Assembly (NCBI GenBank): GCA_004565275.1
Contig: SDOX01000114.1
Location: 33,970 to 83,264 of the forward strand
Reading direction: 5' to 3'
DNA: 49,295 nt
From: Nannochloropsis salina CCMP1776
Lineage: Eukaryota > Sar > Eustigmatophyceae > Eustigmatales > Monodopsidaceae
Part shown: positions 10,477-23,675 of the stretch, one piece after another
How the letters are laid out: each line of letters opens with the position of its first letter
Numbering within the stretch: the stretch's first letter is position 1
The notes under the pieces: generated by a model
What the model saw: only the letters and a program-made list of their open reading frames with translations
Databases searched by the model: none
Told to the model about the DNA's origin: nothing
Position numbers and translations under genes: made by a program

Positions 10477-12668
10477 CTAATTACCGGTAAGGGAGGACAG
10501 AATGCGCGATGGGTCGGCTTCCTCGTACTCGCTCACCTGGGAAAGAAAGCAACCGCAAAACGAGGGCAAGCAAGGTCTGTGAGTTCATATCACTAGCAAA
10601 CACAATGGATGAATGCTGGGGGGGAAAAAAACAAACAACAACAACACAACCAACAACAACGACAACCAAAGAAGAGAGGGGCGCTTGGAAAAGGGAAAAG
10701 GGACACGGATGTCCCCGTACCTTAAGAGGTCGTAGGTTCGGGTTCCTAAGATTGCTCAGAACGCTCTCGTCCCCAACCGCACGAAGCAAATTTTCGTCCG
10801 CGAAAAAGTTCTCCCGTGCCCTGTCAACCCACTGAGGGTTCTGGTCAAAAAGTATACGAAAAGTGATACGGTAAATCGATCCAGGAAGAGACTCAGAGAT
10901 TGATGCTTTGATGACAATTTGCACTTTTTGCCTTATAAACCAGAAGATCAAAACTTGATGCTCGAGAAGTGAGCGGAAGAAAGGGCATGAAAAGGAAAGT
11001 AGATAAGGTTGCCTCGTTTTTCCACGCACTTCTGCTCCTCCCAGCGCTTTTGACGACCTCCTTTTCTATCCATTTCACCTGAAAAGTCTCCAGATCGATC
11101 CCGCCCAGGTACTGGTTCGCAAATTTCTGTTGGAGAGTGGCGATAGCCCTGGGACTTCCCCTTTTGGCGGACGCGACGAGTTCAGGGGAGGAGGCGTCGT
11201 TTGCTTTCAGCTGGTGAAGGGGATTGACAGGGAAAGGGGAGTGTGGTTAAGTCCAAAATACAGTCCCAAAAGTGGAAAGAAACAAAGGTCCTGTAGCATT
11301 CCTTTGCACAAAAAGGCCAGAAAAGGGACGGGCCAACACATCGCCAATGACAGGCGTTCTCCTTTTCCCTCCCCTCTCTCACATCATCGAGGAAGTCATT
11401 CGCGTGCTGGACGACAGTGTCGGCGTCTTTGGTGATAGACCTCGCCTCGATGAGGATAGCACCCATCTCTCGTACGGCCTCGACCATCGCAGCGGCGGCC
11501 TGGAGGGCGGAATGAGGGAATGTCGATGGGAGGGAAAGAGGGGCTCCTGGTTGGTAGTTTTGTTTGAGGCATGCTAGGCTTACACAGGCGGGTAGAGAGG
11601 GCAGGACACCAAGTAGCTCGAACGCTTCCATACATAGGGAATAAAGCAATGACAGAGGACTTTTCGGAAAAAATGCTGCATTATCCGCTGTTCTCTAGAG
11701 TGTGTCGAAGTTCCTCGTAATGGAGAGCCGAAGGGAGGAAGGTCATTTCAGTCGTAGGAGTAGGCTTTCCGGAGCCACTTTTACTTACGGCGTCCTCATC
11801 CGCAGCCTCTCCCGTTTCTATAAATTTTTTCCAGACGTTGGTGGTTTTCATGAAGGGAAATTGCTCAAAGATTTGTCGTGCCTCCCTCTTTGTGACCGTT
11901 CTGAGAAAGGAGAAGCGGGGAAAAGTAGACGAGACAGCAAGGGAGGAATCCATCGAGAGGATTCAGGGAAATAAAAACGTATGTGAGGCAGCAGTACAAA
12001 TGGTTTGCATCATTTGAGTGAGGAAATGAGGTGAGCGGGCTTTTATTTCTGTATTCAGCCCTACATACTCCTCCCAATCCTTTTCACTCCCGTCTCCTCC
12101 AACGTACTCGAGCATGCTGGGCAAGGAATCCCTGAAGAAATCGAAAGTGCCAGCCTTGATCCTTCTATGCGGAGAAATATGTAGGTGTAGGTGTTGGAAT
12201 GATGCAATTCAGCGTGCTTGTGAGAGGAGTGGACGTTAACGTAATGGAGCTGCTGTACTGTCTTTTCCTTTCGGTAAGCGTTTCACAACGATCCATCATC
12301 ATCCCTCATTCTAACGGCTCATATATTTTTAACTATCGTCTCTTGAAACCTCACTCGATAACAAGCTTGTGGTAATTTGTTTATGAGAATGTGTTGACGG
12401 CTATCCGTGCGACTCACCTAATCATGTCGAAATCGGGATCCAGAACTGTACTTGATTTTGTGGCATCTTCCTCGGTTGAAGCCTGATTACTTGCACGACG
12501 CTGTCCAGATGAAGACTTTTTGGAAGTTTTGGAACTTTTGTCTCCCTTTTGTGGGCGTTGTTCATGAATCTTATCGAAGAGTGAGCTGCCTTGTGCTCCA
12601 AGAAAAATGCATCCACCAAGAATTATAAGCTTAAAAACCAAGACTTTCCACGGTTTGTGCTGAGGCAT
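10477..12668 (-). CDS. Unknown protein with N-terminal signal/anchor, 7 exons
   Basis: I do not recognise a family. Exons on the minus strand: 12668-12418, 12164-12069, 11900-11789, 11499-11383, 11210-11079, 10960-10721, 10536-10477; all phases agree and give 335 residues ending in TAG. Residues 7-27 (WKVLVFKLIILGGCIFLGAQ) are a signal peptide or type II anchor. Residues 37-75 are Lys/Ser-rich and look disordered. The rest is mainly helical: exon 4 reads AVREMGAILIEARSITKDAD and exon 6 has SIYRITFRILFDQNPQWVDRA. Splice borders are canonical (for example GTATGT after exon 2 and GTAAGT after exon 3). The 5' end is head-to-head with the beta-helix gene starting at 13823. The acceptor of exon 6 (CTTCTCGAG) was picked because it keeps phase. 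A secretory-pathway location is inferred from the N-terminus only. Confidence 0.7.
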
Positions 12669-13822
12669 GGCTGCCTTTGCCACAAACTACTTTTTGAGAT
12701 GGAATTCTGGCTTGTCTCGTAGATTATGTGTCCATGTGGATTCCTGTAATATGATATAAATCGGAATCAGGCACGGGCCTCGTTTCTTGCCGGTACTATG
12801 CAATTTCAGTTAATAGCACAAATTCAACATCTTCCGTAGCCACGCAATAAAGAATTTGATTGCCCTATGTCTTAACAAGCCTCGGTCACCCGTTGACCAT
12901 GTTTTTACGCACGTGCAGTCTCGGCCTAGGCGAGATGGGCCAAGCCAGCGAGGCGCCGACGCTTTGCTGACCGCACGAGCACGTCCATCCTTGTACTTCT
13001 TTTTCCATTCTTGTCCCGGTCAAACATTCGTCCATCCATCCAGCGAGGTCTTCTCCTGCTTTATTTGACATTTTATATGATGTGTCTCTCTAAGCCATGT
13101 TTCTTACATGTCTATGTGTGTATTTTGTATGCCCATAATCAACTGGTGATGAACGATATGCTGAATGCTGATCACTGCATCTCTGCTTATTCGTCGGGTT
13201 AGAGGTCTTTCGCGGCAAAAACGTGGCAACATCCCCTCTCGTTTAATCTTAAACTTTTACTTGGAGAAACTATGATCCTTGGCTGATGAAGGACGTTGTA
13301 CAATGCCACCATTTTTGTCATGACAATGCTTCTTAATGGAGGCAATGGTCCCAGGGAAATATGACGGGTAACTTTTAGGCGAGGTCATGGCATCTCGACT
13401 GTCGCCGGTTTGGTATACAGCTAGCATTGTTTGCACAGCTCAGGAGGCCGACATCTTCAATAAAGACAGTAAACTCTTCGTGTATGATCACTCCCGAGTT
13501 TTGACGCAGAGCCATGGTATGGTGTGCTATGCTTTGGGAGGTCGAGTCGTCGGCATCTCTATAATGATGTCTTCCCCTTGTCAAATCAGTGACTGCTTGA
13601 ACTCATCGCTGTCTCTGCGGGCATGGATTACTCTCTGGCCCATGATGTGTCTCGCACAAATGGTGTTACGCCATTCGCTCTATTTTTTTTCACAGCTCGT
13701 GGAGCACGAAAATTCTATCTAGCGAATGTGATACTGTCATTGTTGGAAAGCGGTGTATTTGACCTCAGATTCTCTCTGGAACTCTAATTCATGTTTCATC
13801 CAGCGCGACAGCCAACACTCTG
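12669..13822. promoter_or_regulatory. Divergent intergenic region, presumed shared promoter
   Basis: 1154 bases separate the start codons of the minus-strand unknown gene and the plus-strand beta-helix gene. Both promoters must lie here. A GC-rich island sits at about 12910-12990 in otherwise mixed sequence. A 111-codon open frame at 13387-13722 (plus) overlaps one on the other strand and shows no protein-like features. No specific promoter motif was identified. Confidence 0.35.
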
Positions 13823-16800
13823 ATGCAGCAGCATAGGTGGGCACTGAGGCTGACATTTAGCATAGTAATAGTTATTGTGGCAGTACTGGCTGTGCATTTT
13901 GCCAAGCGGCGCCACGCCAGTACTGATGTTGTCAAACCGGAGTCCAAGGTAATGTGGTCGGAGTTTCGCATTGGAAGGACCCTACATTAAAAAGTCCACT
14001 ATTGCCATCAATCAGCAGGACGCATCCACAGCATGGGATCAGCATCAAAATTCTTGGACTAACCTCTCTTTTGACGTTACGAGGGACAAGGCGGGTAACG
14101 GAACTGACTTAAGACCAGGCGAAGAAGCAGATGTGTCGTCCCCGACTACGGACGAGCACACTCCACCTGCAATTCAACATTCCGTTCCCATCATGTCGAA
14201 TGGTACAATAACGACAATAGGCAGTGGACTCATTGCGCCCTTCATCGAGTCCCGACTAGGTAACATGGTACCAGAATGCACGCCAAAAACGGGAGTAGAG
14301 TTGCAGCAGATGGTAGAAGGTAAGTTTTAAAATATCGACATTGATTTCGCTATTTCCTCACCGCAGAAAATAAACTTTGTTCCGCTCAGGTACCCTCTGT
14401 TCTGTGGTAACTTTGCTCCCCGGAGTGACCTACGTCCTTTCGGAATTCATTCGTGTCAGCCGGCAAATTACTGTCATTGGCCGACCGTTAGACATGCCCA
14501 CAGTTGATGCCCACAGGGCTTTTCGAGCCTTTACTGTTGAGGCAGGAGGATTTATAGACATTCGATTTGTCCGTCTTTTTCGTGGAAAGCCTATTCGACT
14601 TCGTCCGTCACTCCTCGAAATCCGAGGAGGCGTATTCTACATTAGAAGAGGAGGGCGAGCAGTCTTGACCAGCTGTTTCCTCACGGTCAACCCTAGATTG
14701 ATAACGGAATTTTTTATCAGCGAGCAGTTGGACACCTTGCGACTTAGAGGAGGATACATACTTCAAGAAGAAGGAACTCTAGTAATGACAGACGTGCATA
14801 TCTACGTTACACGACCCGGTGTGCTGTTTCGGGAAGTCTATACGGTGGGCGGGCAGGTTCTACTATTGGCTGGCAATGCAGTGTTTACAGGATGCACTTT
14901 TTTAAGCAATCTGCTCTTCGTCAATGTTGTTGGTGTAGGGGACGCCATAGGGGTTTTTGGGGGAACCGCAATATTCACCGGATGTTCGTTCACTTTGAAT
15001 TGTGCCTTTCTTTCGGTAAGCATTTTCGTTGACGACCAGTTCTGTTGTAGAAGACTTAAAATGGCTGTTGAAATATTATCTAATACATGAAATACTACTT
15101 CTGTCTTTTAACTGCCCTCGCTTTCAGAGTCAAGGAACCGGGATGCTCCTTTTCATGGGAGGCGGCGTTTCCGTTTTCACAGGGTGTCAAGCGATACTCA
15201 ACATTGGAGCCCGTACCTTTTTTGGAGCTGGTGGGACTTTTTTTAGTGGTGGTGGCGTCTCAATCTGGACGGGCGTGTCAGTACATGCAGATATTGCATT
15301 GCTATTCGGTGCCGCAGTCGGTGTCATCCTGGGTCAGGGGGCGGGCATATTTATCAAAACAGGAGTCTCCCAAACGGGATATATAGCGGTGAATGCCGTG
15401 GCATGCTTAGGTTTGACACTTTACGTTGGCTCGGGCGTCGTAGTCCAGTCGGAGACGCTGTGGGTACGTGTGGCGGCTGTTACTGCTTTTTACGGGGGCG
15501 GGGGCTCCGTCTACATTCATGCTGGCACAGGTACGTAACATCTTATGATATAAAGAGTTATTCAGCTGGAGTGAAAAAAACTAGAGTATAATTAGGGTGC
15601 CATTTAACTGTTTAAGCTCTCATGGCATGGCCGGTGACCGAAAGACTAGGTCAGGCATTGGTGACTCTCCTTTCGTGCACGCAAATGCCTTATATGACCT
15701 TTTCCACACAAATGGCAGTTTCTATCATCAACACTGCGGGGCTTATCATCAACATCATACTATTCGCCTCTATCGCCGGTGGTCATTTTTTTTTACATGC
15801 GGGCTGGTTGACTACCGTGAACATGTATTTCTATAAGTTTGAGTGTGTTGGCGTTGTGTACGGCCAAGGTACCGAAATCCTTGTTCTAGCGGGAGGAGCT
15901 GCCCTGATCAACACAGGCTATCAAGGTGGTGTTTATTTTGTTTTTCACGGGAATCGTCGCCTTGCACAGTTCTGGATTGCCGGCCACGACGTAGTATTGC
16001 GGAGCAACAAAACTTTCAGCGGTGCTATTGCAACCAGGGACAAAGTTACTTACATCCTTAAAGACAGGACAAGGATGCGAGTTCAGATGCAGAACGTCGC
16101 TTTCGAAGACTACGATCAGACGGAAGTAGAAAGGGTGTTCGGGTTTAGAAACCATCGTCGTCACCTTACATCCCTGCAGGAGAAATTAGAAGCATTTGCC
16201 GTATTCGATCCTCCTACGCAGGAAGACGAGGAAGGCCTGAGTTTGACGCCAACTGTCAAGGCAACACCCACTCCTTCCACATTATCTCTCATGGCTGAGG
16301 CTCCAGTGCTTGAGCAGGCCTACCAGAGAGTCGTTCCCTTCACCCATCTTTACATACCCACCATACCTACCGACGTGAGGACCGACCATATCTTCCTAGC
16401 GGGGGGCTTGGACGACTGTTCTCTTTGCAATGTGAAGCCCGGACATACTAGCGAAAACGTGGACGGTCCCGGCGCTGCCACTTGCGCCCTAGCTGACCGT
16501 TGTGAGAACCGGGCACCCTCTCGTAGAGATGCGTTAGACGAGAATAGCAGTAGCAGCAGCAGCAGCAAAGGCAGCAACAATAATAGCAACAAACGTGATG
16601 GTAGCAGTAGCAAAGATGACTGGTGGAACCCGCCACTAGATTTAGGAATGCCTAACTCCTCTGTTGCTGTGCTGGATATACAGGTTAAGTACACGCCCAC
16701 GTATCCTTTCACTGCCTACTTAGAGCCTGATAGCGTTGAGGTCGGGATTAAAAAGGCCTTTTTGACCCTGGGGGTTACCCCACGCGCCCATGTGCGAGTC

Positions 16801-17649
16801 CAGCCAGACTTAGTAAATCCATTAAATTTCGATGATGAGGAGTATGTGAAGGCGGTAAGAAGAGATACCGAGCAGAACGGAGGCCTCAATGCAGCAGAGG
16901 TAGGAACCACGCTGAGGGACGAAGAAGGAGAGTTGCTTGAGGAATTTTTGCGAGCAGGGGACAGGAAGATGGTCTACGAAGAGTGTTTGAGCAAGTCCTT
17001 TCGGGTATATGTGGTCAGCGACTGGCAGAACGTGACCGACACGCACGTTGACAAGCTGAAGGGAGCAGCAGGAAGCGGGGCTTTGACCCTGGCATTGCAG
17101 GACACACAGCCAGCAGACGACGGTGTAAAAATCTGCGAAGCATTCCTGAAGACAGCCCGTTCGATTTTTATTCCGGGTCTTAAAGCCTCGTCGTCCAAGA
17201 AAGAGGCTCTAGAAAAAGGAAAATCTTCGATAGCCGACGTGTTGGGCGCAGGGAAGGCTACCTCGATGGCAGCGGCAGCACTGACGGACAGCGTTACAGG
17301 TGCGCGTGTTGACGAGGTATGGATGGGCAAGACCTATGCTCTGGAAATAGAGAATTTTGCACCTGCGACGCCTTTGGTTGTCAAGCTGGTTCCTCGTGAC
17401 GGAGATGGGCCCCTGACATTGGACGCTTTCTTCCTGCGGGACGGAGAGGGGGCCCTTACTGCCTGGATGTGGACAGTGGACGAAACTGTTGAACCTGGGG
17501 CATATTTTCTGCAAGTCACGAGCGAGGAGACAAGCAGTAGATCTTCGACAATCTTTGAGAAGCTGAGCACACTTGTGGGTTTAAAGTCGGCAACCCCAAC
17601 TACTGCTTCAAACTTTGCCTATACCCAGGCGTTTGACGTGCGCGAATGA
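13823..17649 (+). CDS. Large type II membrane protein with beta-helix-like repeats, 5 exons
   Basis: Exons: 13823-13948, 14016-14319, 14390-15015, 15128-15530, 15617-17649; phases agree, 1163 residues. Residues about 8-26 (ALRLTFSIVIVIVAVLAV) form a membrane anchor after a short basic tail. Residues about 145-600 are a string of roughly 38-42-residue, Gly/Val/Phe-rich units with a recurring turn such as AVFTGCTF, AIFTGCSF, VSVFTGCQ and VSIWTGVS. This is the pattern of a right-handed parallel beta-helix and recalls bacterial Pmp/adhesin repeats. Residues about 690-720 contain a Ser/Asn/Lys-rich linker. The last about 110 residues (WMWTVDETVEPGAYFLQV ... NFAYTQAFDV) resemble the Kre9/KNH-type Ig-like domain of fungal and oomycete wall proteins; this is weak, recalled similarity. 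The likely site is Golgi lumen or cell surface. No enzyme motif was seen. The start is the first ATG giving the anchor. Confidence 0.75.
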
Positions 17650-19096
17650 CGAAGAACGATGTTCTATTTGTACGGGTGTATTTGACAAATCATTCAGATA
17701 GTTACGCCTCATGGTAGAACCTCCAGTGTGACACACTAATTGCTGGTCATGACCGAGGTGTGTGGAGTCCCTGGGTGTGGAGTTTACTACCATTTGTGTC
17801 CGCCTCTGTCACTCAAATATATCGGCCACAGAGGCTTTTTTGAGGGAACGCTTTTCCAGGTTTCTTCCTGGAAAGCATCCGAAGGAGCTCTAAACAGTAG
17901 GGGTAATATAATCTCACGTTTCCACGTCTACAATTTTTCTGGTCATTAAAGTTTTGAGGGTTCTCTGTCTTGTGTAGCATAGATAGAAGCGATCCTGCTA
18001 CAGCACTGATAATGTCCATGAGACATAGCCTCCGTACATATTCATAGTAGAATTGCCAGGCCGCGAGAATCTATGTGCAACAATGTAGATATGAGTGCTT
18101 GACTGTCAATGTTCCAAATGATATATTGATGTAGGTGGGATTCCTTTACACGCACTAAAGAGTAGTGTAAAGAGTAGTGTGTGTGAGGAAGCTTAGAAGA
18201 AGGTTGCGAAATAGGATTGTAGATGGTAAAAGATTCGGTGAGAATGCAAGACCTCTGTATGATCCATATCTCTCACACAAAGTTAGAGAAGTCTATCCTA
18301 TAGGGAAATCACAAATTTTGAAATGCGCTGGTTTCTGCATTTGACATATTTAAGAGAGAGCACAGCAAGTCAATGATTGTGAAAGAAGAGCAATTGGGGA
18401 GGCACTTTAAATGCTGGAGACACCATTTTGTGCTGTGAGAATGATAGCGTTAATTCGTTTCTGATTCAAGACTGGTGACACGAAATATTAAGTGCGCTCT
18501 CTTTTAAGTCTTTCACACGTCATCATTTACAGAATTCTATCACATTCTTCTATTACATTCTGATATCGAACAACAGTCGCGATTCTCGACTTCGAAAACC
18601 TAGAATGAATGTCAAACAAGTGTGAGTGAACCCGCGTGGATACGTAGCAAGAGGTAACGTACAACTTGAAGCTTCTTATCAAATTCAAATCACGCGCCAT
18701 TTACCAAACAACAACATGTCCTTTCTGCATTTTGTCAGGGTGAATTTGTTGCCCTTCTATTTTTCCCATGTTGCTCCAGCCCTTGTATTTAATTGGAACG
18801 GAAGGTCTAGAGCTGAATTATGCTTTTAAAAGGAAAAAAGAAAAACTTCCCTTGTATTAAAATTTCGGTCTCGCTTCAATGGCCACGACAAAACTATTGT
18901 GTCATGATCACTACCACGGGATGATTACGCGAGATGCTTCTGCGAAGTCACATGGCAATAAAAGCTCTTTTACTTCTAGACAGGTCATTTTCTGTTTTAG
19001 CATGTCAGCAAAGGGGTAGATTTTTTTTTTCACTTCTTCAAATCATATCCTTCACATCCATGTTCCTCCATCCTTTATGCCCACGTAAGTATACAG
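17650..19096. other. Intergenic region with a small inverted repeat
   Basis: About 1.45 kb between two plus-strand genes, AT-rich, no exon seen. An inverted repeat at 17850-17875 (CTTTTCCAGG ... CCTGGAAAGC, about 10 bp stem with a one-base bulge and a loop of 5 bases) lies about 200 bases after the stop of the beta-helix gene and might be a 3' UTR hairpin. Near 18160 an AAAGAGTAGTGT unit is repeated twice. Confidence 0.5.
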
Positions 19097-22000
19097 ATGG
19101 ACATCGACCTTCAAAATGCGTGCCCAGAAAATTCAAAGGATGGGACACACGATGTTAGAAGTAAAGAAGCTGTCGAGGGCATCGAGTCAGCACGTGGGTC
19201 TGGCAACGTTTCTCTCTCCCCTAACCCTGTACTTCACCCGCTAATTCCTATTCAAACCGGGCCCCTCGTCCAACAACGAGGTGCCGAAGACCATGACCAA
19301 GGGCACTTGCAAATTCAAAGAGATCAAACAGCCCTAGCCTTGATTCGAAGCGGGTCTGGAAGCCCCACCTGCGCCCAAAAAAGAAGCATCTTAATGCAAT
19401 CGGAGCACGGACTACAAGAGTCACACGAAAAGCGAATTCAGTCACAGGAGCAGCAGCCAGAGGGTGGAGAGGAGTTGAAAGCACGGAACAGAAGTATTTC
19501 GGACAAATCTCTCCAGTCTTGGGAGAGTGGGACAGGTGGCCGGCACCTCTCCCGCACAGCCACCGTGAGCCAGTTGGTCAACCCCAAGGTGCCTCGACGG
19601 GAGTGTCATGTGTTGAGCGAGCTTCACGCGTATCGGATTCCTCAGCCCTACCCAAGAAAGGATCAGCAGCGCTCGTTCATGTAAGTTATGCGTGTGCGTC
19701 GGCTGCTCTGCATTTTTCTCGCCTTTGAACCGAGGGTGCCAGCACTGGACAGACCTTCGTAAGCGTCCCTTGTCTCCTGTTCTCCCCTTTCCTGTCGGAG
19801 ACTCCTCTGCCTTATTCCTTACGATTTAAGATATCTTGCGGGACTCGTTTGCCCTTATCGGAGCGTCCACTCTCCGGCACTGTTGCTAACCCATCAATGC
19901 CGCTTTGTTTTGCCCACTCCCTACCCCGCAGCACGACGAGGCCCTGGTCTTTCATTCGAATCCTTTTCTACTTCAAGGGCACCGTCCTTGAGAACATATG
20001 GCCTCAGGTGCCCCTCCTACTCCCTTTCTCCCTGCTTCTTTCCGATTTATCCACTATTGATGTCCGTCACTATACCCTCTTGCAGCTTTTGTTTCATCCC
20101 CGCTCCTCACCTTCCACTTGCTTTCTTCCAGATTCTTTTGGGCGTCCTCGTGGTCATCTTTATCAAAGTTCTCCAGTCTGTCTTTGACGTCACGTACCAA
20201 GTCAACCCTCGGATCTCCACCATTCACACCATCCTGGGATCGGTCCTGGGCTTTATCACAGTGTTTCGAACGAATCGGTGAGAGGGAGGAGGAGGAAAAG
20301 GCAAAGATGGAGGGAGGGCTGCATCTTGATGCAGGGTAGGGACATGATGTGTCTTATGACAAAATCTGAAGTTACCCTTTTTCGTGCACAACTCACCCCC
20401 CTCCTCTTTTGCTTTGTCCCTCGCTCCCTCCTTCCAGCGCCTATGATTCCTACATCGAGGGCCGTAAATTCATCGCCCGTGTGGTCAACAACTTGCGAAC
20501 AGCCATGATGGACATGTACATCAATGATCCTCGGTACTAAATCAGCCTTTTCCTCCATCTCTACTGTTTTCCGTTCCCTTGCGTCTTTTTAAATTTCTTC
20601 CAATCATATACCTAGTCTTCTTTATGTTTTCCCCCTTGTTACCTTTTTTCATTTCTTACCTTTAACATCGATGGTCCTCAGAGACGAGACGCTCGAGACA
20701 AGAGAGATCCTGGTAGAGCTGGCTGAAGATTTTAGGCGCAAGTGTAACATTCTTTACGCGTTCATCAGGTCAGAGGGAAGACCAGGAGTGAGGGACAAAG
20801 GGGAAGGGGGGGGGGGGGGGGGAAGGGAGAAGGCGGCGGAGCCAAGCATGAAGAGGCTCGTCCCGGCCCTTCAGGGTGCATGCTCCTAACTCGCATGAAC
20901 TTCCTCTCCTTGCCCTCCCTCCCCCTTTCTCTTATTCTCCTCTTCTCCGTCCTATGTTGCCCCTCAATTTTCCGCTCGTGCGCCAGGCAAAGCGCCCGGG
21001 AGGCCAAAGACGGCTTCTGCCCCGCCTCAAAACTCGCCAAGACAAAGTGCGTAGCAACTTTTTCTCGTGATCTCCCTCTTTCCCGCCTCTACCCCTATTT
21101 CCTCCCTCTGATCCACCTCTCACTCCTTCCTCATATCCTGGATCCCACGTCGCTTTCGCAGTTTCCATCCGTATCCCCCACACCGTCTATTCCTTTTTTA
21201 GAAAAGAGTCGTCTCCCTGCCTTCTCTTAATCCAACTCATCCCCTCTGTCTTAAGGGGCTTTTACTCTAGTCCCATCTAGTTAGTCCCTGAATTAGACCC
21301 CTAATAAACGACACAGAATGAATTATAGGTTGATTTATTATTATCAATCGAATCACCAAAATCAAGATGATAATCACCACCAGAACAAGGCTCTCTACCT
21401 TGCTCTCCCGCATCATTCCAGAGATCATCCTACTCCATTCCTCTGATTCAGTGGACTTCGTTCTAACAATTGTTTTCTTGCCGTGTCTTTCTCCTTATTT
21501 CTGTCTGCCTAGATTCAACAAGGACACCTTCGTCCTAGATCCTACTCGACCTCGGCTTGTGGACTTGCTGACAGAGGAGGAAGTACAACAATTCCGTCGC
21601 ATGTAGGGGGGGGGGGAGGGGAAAAGAAAGAGCGAGGAGCCGAAAAGCTGAGAGGGCTCTCCGCTACATATTCTATGATGAATTTATTTTCGACCCTTTA
21701 TTCTTATCAACTTTTCATGATTCCTAATGTGCCTTGACATTCCTTCCCTCCTTTGGCTCCTTTTTCTCAGGCCAGTGAATTCCCGCCCAGTCTATTTGAT
21801 CACTGAGATGAACCTGTTGGCCTACCGTATCCTGGGTCTATCAAAAGAAACCTCCATCAGGATCAATATTGGTAGGCTTCCCTTCATTCCCCAACCGCCC
21901 TTCTCCTTTCTCTCTTGTTCTTTTCCCTCTCGTCCTGCGCAGGAGGTATTGCCGGGTTTACTGATTATACGTCTGGGTCGGAATCCTTTTGTCTGCTGCA

Positions 22001-23098
22001 AACTATCAGTGTTATGCATATCTCCCCTTTTTTCTTTCCCGATAGCTTTATCGCTTCCTTCTTTGTCATTCTCTTCCATGTAGACAACAAATTTCAGGAG
22101 GTCCTTGCTGGCTGGAATGGAATGCTCCGGGTAAGAGGGCAGAAGACGAGACAGAGAGGGTCAACCAGCTAAGTTGAAGCATTGTGGATGGTATCAAAAA
22201 GCCGAAGAGATGAGGGAAAGAGAGGAAGAAACGTTACAGTGGGAGCAAAGGACGGGCAGGAAACGACGAAGAGGGAGAGGGATTGGACGGACGGGGTAAG
22301 CGCACTACTGCTGAAATCTCATCCTCATCTCTCCCTGTCCTTCCCTTCCTTCTCCTCATCCGTCTTACCTTGTCGTTCACAGGTCGAAAACCTCCGCATT
22401 CCTTTCCCGTACACCCATGTCGTCAATCTCCTCACCTTCATCTTCGTCTTCGGAGCCCCTTTCATCTACACCTCCCGCACGCAAAACTGGGCGGAAAATG
22501 ACGTCCTTCTCTTCGCCTCCCTCCTCCTCGGTGTCGCCTTTTACGGGCTTGAGGACATGGCCCGCAAGGTACATCCCTCTGTGTCTATCGCATCCTTTCT
22601 TCCTTTTTTCCTGTCCACTGCTATTCATGATCGTTCTACTTGCAGCCTCGGGCTGACTCTGTACTGTTTCCCCCCCTCCCTCCCTCCCTCTCCCCTTTCA
22701 TGACTCTCCTTGTCCTCGTCCCAGTGTCAGCATCCTTTAGGATGGGATCCAGAAGACCATGACTTGGAGATCTTTGGGATCAGGCTCAATCTTGGTAAGG
22801 AGAAACGAAGGCGGGAAATTGGCAGAAAAGGGGACCGAGTAAACTTTGCTTCCCGACGCCTGTCATCCCTCCCTCCTTTCCTTCTGGTCCCTTTTTGTTT
22901 CTGCTTCTTCCCGCAGACGGGCAAGAAATGGCCAAAATTTGCGGTGTACAGGAGCCGATGGAATTCATGCCGTACTCCGAGCTCTTTGATGACCTTCCCG
23001 ACTTCTTTCAGGTCATGTCGTATAAGAGCTACTTGCAGACTACAAGCGTGACTATGGAAGGGAAGATACCTCTCATCCCTCGACGGCCTGGAGAGTGA
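19097..23098 (+). CDS. Bestrophin-like anion channel, 12 exons
   Basis: Exons: 19097-19680, 19932-20007, 20132-20277, 20438-20533, 20682-20768, 20987-21046, 21513-21602, 21771-21871, 22084-22130, 22383-22568, 22725-22794, 22917-23098. All phases agree; 574 residues. Residues 1-194 are a polar, probably cytosolic extension. The bestrophin/UPF0187 core follows: RPWSFIRILFYFKGTVLENI, a membrane helix ILLGVLVVIFIKVLQSVF, HTILGSVLGFITVFRTNRAY, then helices in exon 10 (HVVNLLTFIFVFGAPF, FASLLLGVAFYGLEDMA). The end of the core, LGWDPEDHDLEI, corresponds to the family PFG-x-D-x-x-D-L region. The product should be a pentameric chloride/bicarbonate channel; in algae relatives serve thylakoid ion balance or bicarbonate supply, but no plastid presequence is visible here. 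Introns hold CCCT-rich tracts on the sense strand. An upstream non-coding exon is possible, since GTAAGT lies at 19085. Confidence 0.92.
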
Positions 23099-23675
23099 GA
23101 CAAGGGGCAAATTTTTGAAATTTCCCGACGAAAGCATCTGCTGTGCATATCTGCATGCCTCTCAGTACTCTTACATTTTTCTTCTATCTCTGGTGACTAA
23201 AATTATAATTATAAATCAATGTTCAGGAAAGGATCAAGATGCATTTTTCGACGAAGTACAGTGAATAGCACACGATTTGATCTTTGTAAATGGTTATCGA
23301 AGCATTGTAGGATCGTACCAAAAGAAAGTGACGTCCACTGTATGGAAAGAAATGCAAAATGCACTCTGGTTTGGGCTCAATAGTCGCTTGTCTTCCTTTT
23401 AAAAAAAGCTCAATCCTAATGAGCACACGGTCACTCCAAGGTCCTTCGCACGACACAAAAACAATCGATACTTTCCCGGTCATTCTTCGCGCCTTTTCCT
23501 CCCTCCCTCCATCGCCTTCCTCGTCACTCTCGAACCCTGACTAGGTCTGTGCCTCCACCCCTTTTTTCCCGACTCGCATGCCGTTCCCGTTCCCATCTCC
23601 GCCATTATCCGCCCTAATCCAAGCCCTGAGCACCAAAGCCCCCCAAGCCTCCCAAGAACTCCATTCTTCCCCACT
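23099..23675. other. Convergent intergenic region
   Basis: 577 bases between the stops of the bestrophin gene (plus) and TSR2 (minus). The first half is AT-rich with an ATAATTATAAAT segment; the second half is C/T-rich. No gene seen. Confidence 0.5.

Noticed and set aside
13387-13722. 111-codon plus-strand frame between divergent genes
   Set aside because: Overlapped by a frame on the other strand, composition unlike its neighbours, no recognisable feature, and it occupies presumed promoter DNA.
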